NCBI RefSeq assembly: GCF_004843725.1
Contig: NZ_CP039451.1
Coordinates: forward strand, 3,912,001 to 3,976,000
Source: Psychroserpens sp. NJDZ02
GTDB taxonomy: Bacteria; Bacteroidota; Bacteroidia; Flavobacteriales; Flavobacteriaceae
Length of the DNA stretch: 64,000 nt
Reading direction: 5' to 3'
In this document: one piece after another, positions 49,889-57,712 of the stretch
Position numbering within the stretch: the first letter of the stretch is position 1
How the letters are laid out: every line of letters begins with the position of its first letter
Notes under the pieces: model-generated
What the model saw: only the letters and a program-made list of their open reading frames with translations
Told to the model about the DNA's origin: nothing
The model's database searches: none
Made by a program: the position numbers and the translations under genes

Positions 49889-50497
49889 ATGAGTAAATAT
49901 AAAAACACTGACCCAACAAAATTACTCAATACACTACCTATTACTCCAATTTCAGATTTAAAGGCAGGTACACTTTATAAAATAAATGGAATTGCAGAAA
50001 CAGAGAGCAGCATGCTGTCATTGTTAACCAAAAGCAAATGTATAGGCTATACTTTTTATGAAAAAAAATGGGTTTCTAGAAAGCCATTCAAAAATAGTCA
50101 TTCAGATAAAAAATGGAAAACGCTATCTTCTCAAACAGAATGTAGAGATTTTTACATAAAAGATAAAAGCGGAAAAATAAAAGTCAACGCTTATGATATA
50201 AAAATACATCTAAATATTAATGAAAGTAAAAAAAACAATAAAGGAACATATTTAATAGAGAATATACTATTGGCAGATAATACCAACTACATTGTATTAG
50301 GTACAGTTAGTAATGGTGATAACAATAGTCTCGAGATATGTAAAAGTCTTGATGGTGCTCCATTGATTATTATGGATGAAAAATTCTATAATATTTATGT
50401 ACATAAAAACCCATATTTAAGAGTTGGTTGTGCTGTTTTATTAATAGCTATTGCAATCGCTTTTTTTTCTGTTTTTGTTAAGTCTATTTTTTTTTAA
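49889..50497 (+). CDS. GIDE-domain membrane protein 4
   Basis: 202 residues with the GIDE pattern (ISDLKAGTLYKINGIAETES, KCIGYTFYEKKW, DKSGKIKVNAYD) and one C-terminal helix (about 178-198). Its neighbours are a lipoprotein tail scar upstream and a partial REP (about 50505-50521) just downstream. Confidence 0.65.
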   Translation: MSKYKNTDPTKLLNTLPITPISDLKAGTLYKINGIAETESSMLSLLTKSKCIGYTFYEKKWVSRKPFKNSHSDKKWKTLSSQTECRDFYIKDKSGKIKVNAYDIKIHLNINESKKNNKGTYLIENILLADNTNYIVLGTVSNGDNNSLEICKSLDGAPLIIMDEKFYNIYVHKNPYLRVGCAVLLIAIAIAFFSVFVKSIFF

Positions 50498-50769
50498 AAT
50501 TCACTACTAGCGCTCATTCAATGTCACTAATTTAAATTTTTATTTGTTTTATTTAAAGTGTTATTTTATTTTTTCAACATTTAATTTTGTGTATTTCAAT
50601 TATAATCAAACCCTTATCGCATTGATTAAAGCTCCTGTTTTTATTTGGAACGAGTTAAATCAGAATTATTAAGTGAAGAGCTAAAGTAAGAATTTCGAGT
50701 ATCAAAAAAAGGTACTTTACAAGGATTAGAAAACAAATATTTCACCTTACATTGTTGTTCAAGTGAAAT
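50498..50769. other. Gene-free stretch with a partial REP
   Basis: ACTAGCGCTCATTC at about 50504-50517 resembles half a REP. The rest is AT-rich and may include the left end of the IS4-like fragment, but I cannot define terminal repeats. Confidence 0.35.
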
Positions 50770-51010
50770 ATGCTAAGAAAAAGTATAACTTTAGAAATAG
50801 AGAACTTTTTTAATTTTATAGTAAAGACAAACACTTCTAATAAATCCACGAAAAGTGCGTTTGTTCAAGCTCGTAAAAAAATTAAACTAGAAGTATTTAA
50901 GCATCTATATGATAGCTTGCTCAATGAGTTTTATACTGACAATGATCGAGTAATGAAAAGGTGTCAAGGCTTTAGGCTTTTAGCTGTAGATGGTTCAAGA
51001 ATTACTTTGC
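50770..51010 (+). pseudogene. IS4-like transposase N-terminal fragment
   Basis: About 80 residues: KSAFVQARKKIKLEVFKHLY, then RCQGFRLLAVDGSRITLL, the start of an IS4-type catalytic domain (first Asp in VDGS). It is cut off by the REP element beginning at 51011, so the REP insertion is younger than the IS. Confidence 0.75.
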
Positions 51011-51376
51011 TCTCAACTAGCGTTAGTTTGTAACGAGTGACGGACCAATTAAGTTTAACAAATAACAAAAGCTACCTATTCAAATAGGTCGTTTTTTTCA
51101 AGACATGAATTGTAAGCCTAAATTTTAAAATCCAACAGCTTTATATTTTGCTTCGTTAACTACAGTATATTGGATACATGCATTTATAAGGCAAGACTAT
51201 TACAGAAAATAATAAAAAGATATAATTATTTGTATATTGCTCTACTCCTACTCCGCGCGTATTATTTTATAGACCTTTAAATAAGGTATAATTGCATTAG
51301 AGGCTTTTAAAAATTGATACGAATGGTTTATTAGCATAACATAAACGACAATCGTTACAAACGCATGCCAACGGGG
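51011..51376 (+). mobile_element. REP-RAYT remnant-REP element inside the IS4-like fragment
   Basis: Left REP 51011-51050 (GTTTGTAACGAGT core), second hairpin near 51068-51095, RAYT remnant from ATG 51105, and inverted degenerate REP at 51344-51376. Confidence 0.7.
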
Positions 51377-51462
51377 GAAATATCCATAATGATATAAAAT
51401 TGGTAGAAAAGGACGATAAGGGTAGAATAAACAAGTATTGCAGGTCATTATCAAGTTATTGA
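51376..51462 (+). pseudogene. Possible C-terminal stub ahead of lipoprotein A4
   Basis: An open frame from the right REP end encodes NIHNDIKLVEKDDKGRINKY and stops at 51460-51462, 45 bp before the lipoprotein start. The parent protein is not recognised; it is listed because it repeats the stub pattern. Confidence 0.3.
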
Positions 51463-51507
51463 CAGAGTTATATAAAAATTAAGTCCAATAGAATTTTATT
51501 AAATAAA

Positions 51508-52488
51508 ATGATAAAAAAAACAATATTACTACTATTTATAATCATGAGTGTTTCGTATTGTAATTCACAAAATAAAAACAATGCTGAAATGGATAAAATA
51601 ATAAATGAAATAGCTAGTCAATTAGTAACATTTAAAGACAAGCCTAGTTATCATGCTAGTATAAACACAAGTGCCTGTAGTTTTGAGTTTTTAGTTAACG
51701 ACATGCCTGTTTTAAGCTACTATAATAAAGGAGGTATTGCTACTAGCGTCCCTATAAATCCTCAAATATTAAAAAGTGGCATACAAACATTTACAATAAA
51801 ATTATATCCCGGTTATTACAAGGAAAATAAACAACTAATACAAGCAGATAGCCTAACAAAAGATACTAAGTTCAATTTAAGTTTTAGTCATAAAGATTGG
51901 AGTAATTTAGGAGAAGAATCAAAAATTGATTTTGAATTTTCGTTACCTCATACAATAACGGAATCAGGAATTAAAGAATTTAAATTAGCAGGTAGCCCAT
52001 ACTTTGAATATGAAGGAACATTTAATGCAGATGTACCGTATTCTCTAAAAGGTTGGAAAGAAAGTGTTGACTTAACTCAAGAAAACCAAGAAGATTTAGA
52101 AATCGAGGTTGTTAATGCGTACATGGAACTTAGAAATAAATTTCAAGATAAGAATATTAAAGATATAATTGTCTTTAATAAAGTTAAATTAATCGAAAGA
52201 CTGCAGTCTATTTACAGCAGCGAAAAAAATGATGTTTTGGAAGTTATAGACGATTATTCCGAGAATTTTGATAATTCTTTATTTCATTTAAAACCAATAG
52301 AGAATTATAAACTCTATTTTTTTGGCGATGGAAAAACCGTTTGCCTATTAAGAACTGATTTAAAAAACAAAAGAGAACCAGTGATTCGAATTGGTTATAC
52401 AAATGAAAAAGGTAAAAAACGACTATCTTTTTATGGATTTACTTTTCATAGACCCGTAAAAAGAGGTCCACTAGTCCCTATAAGATAA
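51508..52488 (+). CDS. Lipoprotein family A member 4, putative immunity protein
   Basis: 326 residues. The N-terminal signal ends SVSYC. The family pattern includes ACSFEFLVNDMPVLSYYNKG, PINPQILKSGIQTFTIKLYP, FNADVPYSLKGWKESVDL, FFGDGKTVCLLR and the tail HRPVKRGPLVPIR. It is closest in layout to A2 (38982). Confidence 0.65.
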   Translation: MIKKTILLLFIIMSVSYCNSQNKNNAEMDKIINEIASQLVTFKDKPSYHASINTSACSFEFLVNDMPVLSYYNKGGIATSVPINPQILKSGIQTFTIKLYPGYYKENKQLIQADSLTKDTKFNLSFSHKDWSNLGEESKIDFEFSLPHTITESGIKEFKLAGSPYFEYEGTFNADVPYSLKGWKESVDLTQENQEDLEIEVVNAYMELRNKFQDKNIKDIIVFNKVKLIERLQSIYSSEKNDVLEVIDDYSENFDNSLFHLKPIENYKLYFFGDGKTVCLLRTDLKNKREPVIRIGYTNEKGKKRLSFYGFTFHRPVKRGPLVPIR

Positions 52489-52491
52489 CCT

Positions 52492-53044
52492 ATGATAGTT
52501 CTGTTTAATATTAAAAGAAAAATCTGGATAATCTCAACAATTCTCTTTAATCTGTTTTGGTCTTTTTTATACTTCAAACAATTATTTTATCCAGATAGTC
52601 TCGATTATATAATCAACTTATCTGCAATTGCTTTACTTCCATTTATTTATTTATTTTGTGGCTGTACTATCCGTATTAACTATTCCCGTTGATCGTTCTA
52701 AAATATTAACATCGCCTGGCATGATTTGGGCTCTGATTTATACTTTTGGACTGTTTGTTTTATTTGGTACAATAGGAAAATACAATTACATCGTTCTTCT
52801 TTTTGTTGTCATTACAGAACCTTTAAAGGTTAAATTTATAGATAATGCTTCTATAAAACATTTGAAAACTAAATATATATCTCTGGCTCTTATTTGTTTT
52901 TTACTATTATCTATTTGTACATTACTTCCTAAAATGAATGCTCCTTCTAATGCTACAGCCATGTGGATGGGAGGATTTTATTTTTTAATACTCCTGTTTT
53001 TAGACTTGTTTTTTTATAAATTAGTTAATAAAAAGGTATCATAA
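52492..53044 (+). pseudogene. Frameshifted polytopic membrane protein
   Basis: The frame from 52492 (MIVLFNIKRKIWIISTILFN) carries two helices and then stops at 52690. A second frame, continuing from about 52660, adds VAVLSVLTIPVDRS and four more helices to 53044. One indel near 52660 explains both, giving an original protein of about 183 residues. It lies 3 bp after lipoprotein A4. Two separate small genes are the less likely reading. Confidence 0.5.
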
Positions 53045-53046
53045 CC

Positions 53047-53115
53047 TATGCGGGCTTCCCAAAGCCTTTATACCAAAGTGCAGTTCCTACCCCCGAGGCA
53101 ACACTGGAACAATAA
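53047..53115 (+). pseudogene. Tail-only scar of a family B protein
   Basis: It reads YAGFPKPLYQSAVPTPEATL then EQ and stop, matching the ends of the proteins at 41818 and 43094. Nothing upstream of the tail remains. Confidence 0.7.
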
Positions 53116-53179
53116 GGCACAATGACCATTTGTTATCATATATGTTTTTATAAAGAAGCTACACGATAGATAGCTTCCC

Positions 53180-53400
53180 AGCCAGTGATTGTTTGCAATG
53201 TATGTTATACCCAAATCCTTCGAAGCAGTAAAGTTATCGATACATTTAGATAGCTTTTGTGTTTATAAGGTATAAGAATAAATCTTAAATTTGATAATCC
53301 AACAGCAGCATATTTTGTTTAGTCTGCAACAGTAAATTGGATAGAAGTATTTACAAGGCAAGACTATTGTAGCAAACAAAAAAGCTTAGAATTATCTACT
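53180..53400 (+). mobile_element. Strongly degraded REP and RAYT remnant
   Basis: GCCAGTGATTGTTTGCAATG (53180 on) aligns with the REP core. A TAGCTTTTG hairpin arm and RAYT-derived sequence (NPTAAYF-like) follow to about 53400. The remaining 53401-53562 shows nothing recognisable. Confidence 0.55.
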
Positions 53401-53562
53401 TAATTCCTGGAATACTCTTTACAAATCATGCTATAAAAGCAATTAAAAACTACTACACTCATCACTTAATGATTGCATTGTTTGAAAATTGGTATAGTTT
53501 TTAGTACTTTTTACGATTAAATAGCGTCTTAATCTTAGAAGCAATGACTTTACACGTATAAT

Positions 53563-54488
53563 ATGATAAAATTTAAGTACTCCAGTATATTTGTATTGTT
53601 AATCCTTCTCTCTTGTAAGTTTGAAGAACAAAATAAATTAGGTATGTACTATGAACAAACAAGTCCCCCTAATATAAAAGAGTATTCTTTTTATTATGAG
53701 TTTAATATGCCTTTTGAAATTCTCCTAAATGATGTTATCATAGAGAAAAATATACAACTAGGAATGGATGGTCCTACGCAACTAAATCAGTTTATTCTTC
53801 AAAATGGCGAACAAAAACTAAAAATAAGACTCACACATCCGTTTGCAAAAAATGGCGGAAAAATAAAACCACAAGACCTTACCTTTATAAATGATAGACT
53901 TGGCATATATCTTAAAGACCAAAATATCAACAATGGAAAATTACAGTTAATAAAAGCATTAGAATTTCAAACGATTACTCACGTATTCCTTACTTAGATG
54001 GTGAATGGAATTTTAATGCAAAGGTTCCTTTCCAACTTATCGGATGGAAAAATTCAGAAGATTTAAGGACTATTGATCATAAAGAATTAGAAAAAAAAGT
54101 CTTGGCTAAATTTACAGAGTTAAGAGCGCTATTAAATTCAGGAAATTCTAAAGGTTTTATGAAACAATTAGAATTTAGAAATAGTGAATTTTACAAGGCT
54201 AATTATTTTAACTCATCTCAAATATTAGCTTACGAAGCTAATTTAACGGCTACATTTAATGGTTTTAAAAACAAGATGTTACCTATAGAACACTACACAA
54301 TGCGAATCTTAGGTGATGGTAAAGTTGTCTCACTAGAAAGAATTGGAACATATGAAGGTCAAGGTGTTTTAATTGCAGAAAATAAAGACACCAAAAAGTT
54401 ATATAAAAATTATATTTTATTACATATACCACCTGGCCAAAACGATTTTGAAATTGTCCGTATCAATCCTTTAATTACTTCATTTTAA
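53563..54488 (+). pseudogene. Lipoprotein family A member 5, frameshifted
   Basis: The first frame (53563 on) has a lipoprotein signal ending LILLSC, FNMPFEILLNDVIIEKN and LNQFILQNGEQKLKIRL. A frameshift near 53955 moves it to the second frame (RIPYLDGEWNFNAKVPFQLI, then GWKNSEDL and PIEHYTMRILGDGKVVSL) ending at 54488. One indel would restore a gene of about 308 codons. Confidence 0.75.
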
Positions 54489-54789
54489 TAAACATTAAAT
54501 TACGCAACTCTATTTAAGTTAGAGTTTTAATTAATACAATAGCTTAGGTAAAAAATAGTAAATATGGATATCTTTACTCCTATCTATCTACTAGTAGTAA
54601 AAAATATAAAGTAAATGCAAAAGAGTAGGAATCAACTATTGTTCTAAAGAAAATTAAAAGCGCAGTCCAAAAAAGCAACAACTACATATAATAGTGTTTC
54701 TAAGCATTTATAATTATATAATCCTAAAGGACCTACTCCTCCACTCAGCAAAGCCTTAAATAAGGGTGTTTTAGATTAATAATTCAATT
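54489..54789. other. Gene-free stretch
   Basis: AT-rich debris with stops in all frames. It may be further decayed sequence of the effector copy that follows, but I cannot align it. Confidence 0.3.
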
Positions 54790-55416
54790 TTGAGCCACCA
54801 AACATAGCCTTTGTTTTAGGTTGCACTAGTATTGTCATGGTTAGAATCACAAACAAATGATGCCACATTACAGAGATCTAATAAAATAAAACCGATTAGA
54901 TTTACTACTAGACCTCTATATTGGTATAGGTTTAAAACCTTTAATACTATGTTTCTTGGCACTGGAAAGATGATTGATTGGATCTTAGAGGTAATTAAAT
55001 ATGTAAAGAATTCCGATATATATATTATATTTGAGTGTTTTGTCGCTGTTAAAACTGACTTATAATTATACTATAATAACAGAGGTGGCTTTGATTAAAA
55101 AGTAGGGTAAAAAACAGAATTTAAGGCTGGAATTGCTTTAAAAGTAAGTGCTAGTATTCAAGGATACTGTTTTGTTACCTCCGTAGCGACTGGTAGTATT
55201 ACAGATGCTGTAGAAGTAGAAGAATGGAAAGTTAAAGATAGACTTAACGGTAAACAGTATAGGCAATCTTCAGTAGCTTTTAATGGCGCAGTATTAACGT
55301 TTGATAAATTAATATCAAAAAATAAAGTAGATAATGATACAACAAAAACTTTTCAAATTATGGATAAAGATGATTCAATTTTTAAATCTAGAAAATCCTA
55401 CTTGGAGGGTAACTAA
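54790..55416 (+). pseudogene. Decayed C-terminal region of an effector of the 1,010-residue type
   Basis: Read across several frames, it resembles residues about 770-1000 of the protein at 32180. EPPNIAFVLGC matches IIPPSVALACS, DLLLDLYIGIGLKPL matches the IFDPIIG segment, and YYNNRGG matches FYNTATG. KTEFKAGIALKVSASI falls where that protein has KKYEAWSYEAVIELNAYA. The last frame stops at 55414-55416, overlapping the lipoprotein start at 55370. Several stops and frameshifts make it non-functional. Confidence 0.55.
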
Positions 55417-56050
55417 AAGAAAACATGGTGTTTTAATTATTGCTGTTTTTTGCCTTTTACTCCAAAATTGTAGTTCTCAAACTTCAAAAAATATAGGTGA
55501 TGGTGTATTTGATTTAGATTCTATAGATTTTACAATACCGTTAGATACATTGGCTGCTAAAATACCATACAATATTAGTGGACCTTTAGAAGACGGTCAT
55601 TATGATAAAGAATTGCAAAAGACTGTTATTACAGATACTTTTGCTTATCAACGTAAAATAAAAGGACTTAATAGTTATAAAGACGAATCGAATGGACGGA
55701 TATTCTATTTTTTAAATAAAAGTTTTAAAGTAGATAGAGTAGATTTTTTTTTAGATAGAGATAAAAATTTCGTTGCTTTTAGTTTTTTTGAATCAAGTGA
55801 AACACCTTACGATTATATTCTAACTAGTTTAAAAACTAAATATGGAAAATATGACGTTGTAACAGGAGAAGAAAATAAGGTATACGCATATTATGGTGGT
55901 GAAGAATATAAATGGGAAACAGATAATAGAGTTATAAAATTAGTGAGAACAATAAAAAAATCTGGAGGTACTTATACTTGTAATATTTCAGTAGTGAAAA
56001 GTGATGTGGATTTGACAAAATTTCCGGTTGATAAAATTTTAAGTTTATAA
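55370..56050 (+). CDS. Lipoprotein outside family A, putative immunity protein
   Basis: 226 residues from ATG 55370; an ATG at 55334 is a weaker alternative. An unusually long n-region precedes the hydrophobic core and lipobox (LLLQNC). The body (DFTIPLDTLAAKIPYNISG, then YDYILTSLKTKYGKY) matches no family I know and not family A. It overlaps the end of the decayed effector by 47 bp. Confidence 0.5.
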   Translation: MIQFLNLENPTWRVTKRKHGVLIIAVFCLLLQNCSSQTSKNIGDGVFDLDSIDFTIPLDTLAAKIPYNISGPLEDGHYDKELQKTVITDTFAYQRKIKGLNSYKDESNGRIFYFLNKSFKVDRVDFFLDRDKNFVAFSFFESSETPYDYILTSLKTKYGKYDVVTGEENKVYAYYGGEEYKWETDNRVIKLVRTIKKSGGTYTCNISVVKSDVDLTKFPVDKILSL

Positions 56051-56171
56051 TTAAAAACTAATAAAACTTAAAATGCTAATTATCTAACTACAAGGCTACG
56101 CGTAAAACAAATAAGGAAAAAGACTCTAACAGTTCAGTTTATAAACCAAATATTGGAATATGTAAAGTAGT

Positions 56172-56306
56172 AATGTCAATGTTTTTCCAACTGAGCTATT
56201 TGTGGTAGAAAACAATAACACTTATTTTTATGATAGAATATTAGAATTGCTTGGTGCAAAACGAAGGGTATATAATATTGAATATATGCAACGTTTTGAA
56301 AAATAA
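56172..56306 (+). pseudogene. C-terminal fragment of unknown protein
   Basis: A 44-codon open frame without start encodes NVNVFPTELFVVENNNTYFY and ends EYMQRFEK. No relative is recognised. The rest of 56051-56460 holds nothing else I can name. Confidence 0.35.
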
Positions 56307-56463
56307 AATTATTCTACGTATCAAGATTAGATAAATACAAATACTAATCTCACAACCTTATCCTTACACGTTATCATTTTTTTTATCTAAGCGCATTATA
56401 TCTAAATCCACTCCATACATAATTGAATGTCAACCTATTAATAGTAAACAAACACTACCAAAT

Positions 56464-56579
56464 ACGCTTTTAAACGATTAAATATACGTTTTAGCGAATA
56501 TATTTGTCAACGCTCTACGATCTCTATAGATTTAAAGTATGCCAATAATGGCTTTTAAATTTATTAAATATTTTTTATT
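56464..56579 (+). promoter_or_regulatory. Promoter and leader of hcp module 2
   Basis: It repeats the module 1 upstream region. A TATATTTG box lies at 56499-56506, 74 bp before the start. The upstream frame (ATG 56548, stop 56605-56607) and the GCCA..TGGC hairpin are kept. Differences from module 1 cluster upstream of and just after the box. Confidence 0.65.
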
Positions 56580-56966
56580 ATGGCTTTCAAAGCAAAACTT
56601 AAAGTAGGTGGACAAGAGTACAACGTGTTAAATTCGTCTTACGAATTACACCAAGAAACTGACGCTACAGGAAGACCTTCTTCTATCACAAGAGGAGGTA
56701 AAATTAAATTAACTGTAGAGTCTACTGCAGATACTAGTCTTTCTGACTGGATGTTTAACAACTTCGAGCGTAGAGATGGATCTATCGTCTTCTTAAAAAG
56801 AGATAGCGAATCTACTTCTAAAGAATTAAAATTCACAGAAGGTTACATGGTTAAGTATTATGAAAACTTTGATTCAACTGGAAAAAACCCAATGTCTGAG
56901 TCTTTTATAATTTCTGCTAAAGGAATTGGAATTGGTAATGGAGAACATGTTAATGACTGGGTTTAA
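56580..56966 (+). CDS. tssD: T6SS tube protein TssD/Hcp, copy 3
   Basis: 128 residues, identical to the protein at 24666 except for two conservative changes (RDSES for RDSDS, SFIIS for SFVIS). Most base differences are silent, so protein sequence is under selection or the copies are kept alike by gene conversion. Confidence 0.93.
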   Translation: MAFKAKLKVGGQEYNVLNSSYELHQETDATGRPSSITRGGKIKLTVESTADTSLSDWMFNNFERRDGSIVFLKRDSESTSKELKFTEGYMVKYYENFDSTGKNPMSESFIISAKGIGIGNGEHVNDWV

Positions 56967-56999
56967 GTTAAACTCTTTTTATTATCATTATGTATTACT

Positions 57000-57027
57000 A
57001 AAGGGAGAGCTCATGGCTACTCCCTTT
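57000..57027 (+). terminator. Terminator or attenuator between hcp3 and hcp4
   Basis: The AAAGGGAG (57000-57007) / CTCCCTTT (57020-57027) stem is followed by GTTTTTTCC, a better T-run than in module 1. Confidence 0.78.
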
Positions 57028-57061
57028 GTTTTTTCCTTTATTCATTTTAACCCACTTAATT

Positions 57062-57457
57062 ATGTCATTTTTAGCAAAACTAAATATTGATGATGACCAA
57101 ATGAATGTTTTAGAATGCTCCTTTGGGTTTCACCAAGGCGCTGATAATACAGGTCGACCATCACAAAAGCCTCGAGGAGGACAAATAACTATTCTTATAG
57201 AATCCACAAATAAAACAGACTTTTTAGAGTGGATGATTTCTAGTAATATGACCAAAAATGGTAGTATTGTCTTTTATAAACGAGATAATCTATCTAGTCT
57301 TAAAACCGTAGATTTTAGCGAAGCCTACTGTTTGGACTATGTCGAAGATTTTGATGCTATTGGATCACAACCCTTAAAAACGCGTGTTGTAATTTCTGCT
57401 AAAGAAGTCAGTATAAAAGGGACAACCTATACAAATAACTGGCCAGCAAAAATGTAA
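57062..57457 (+). CDS. tssD: T6SS tube protein TssD/Hcp, copy 4 (divergent paralogue)
   Basis: 131 residues from ATG 57062, one residue different from the protein at 25149 (DNLSS for DNMSS). Upstream in-frame codons overlap the terminator and are not coding. In this module vgrG follows after 255 bp that hold no effector gene. Confidence 0.9.
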   Translation: MSFLAKLNIDDDQMNVLECSFGFHQGADNTGRPSQKPRGGQITILIESTNKTDFLEWMISSNMTKNGSIVFYKRDNLSSLKTVDFSEAYCLDYVEDFDAIGSQPLKTRVVISAKEVSIKGTTYTNNWPAKM

Positions 57458-57712
57458 TATTTAGGACGTCCCTATTTAACCTTTTATCAGATATCTAATT
57501 ACTAGACAGTGCTTAATACTATTGTTTTTTTTATAAATAATACCATTTGTTGTGCTGCAATTTGGTTATACATTATACCGTGATTACTTCAATTTTTTAC
57601 TAAAAATGTACCATATATTGATAACCACTGTACTTTAAAACAAATTTGTGTCTTACCTATATAGACTATTACATATCATATTTCAACCTCGTTTTAATAA
57701 TATAATAAGACT

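Noticed and set aside
37873..53400. Integron-like cassette array with attC sites
   Set aside because: Palindromes separate small genes, but no integron integrase is visible. The palindromes are linked to RAYT transposase sequence, so they are REP elements.
54832..55065. A 77-residue open frame as a gene
   Set aside because: It lies within the decayed effector copy and reads parts of it in a mixture of frames.
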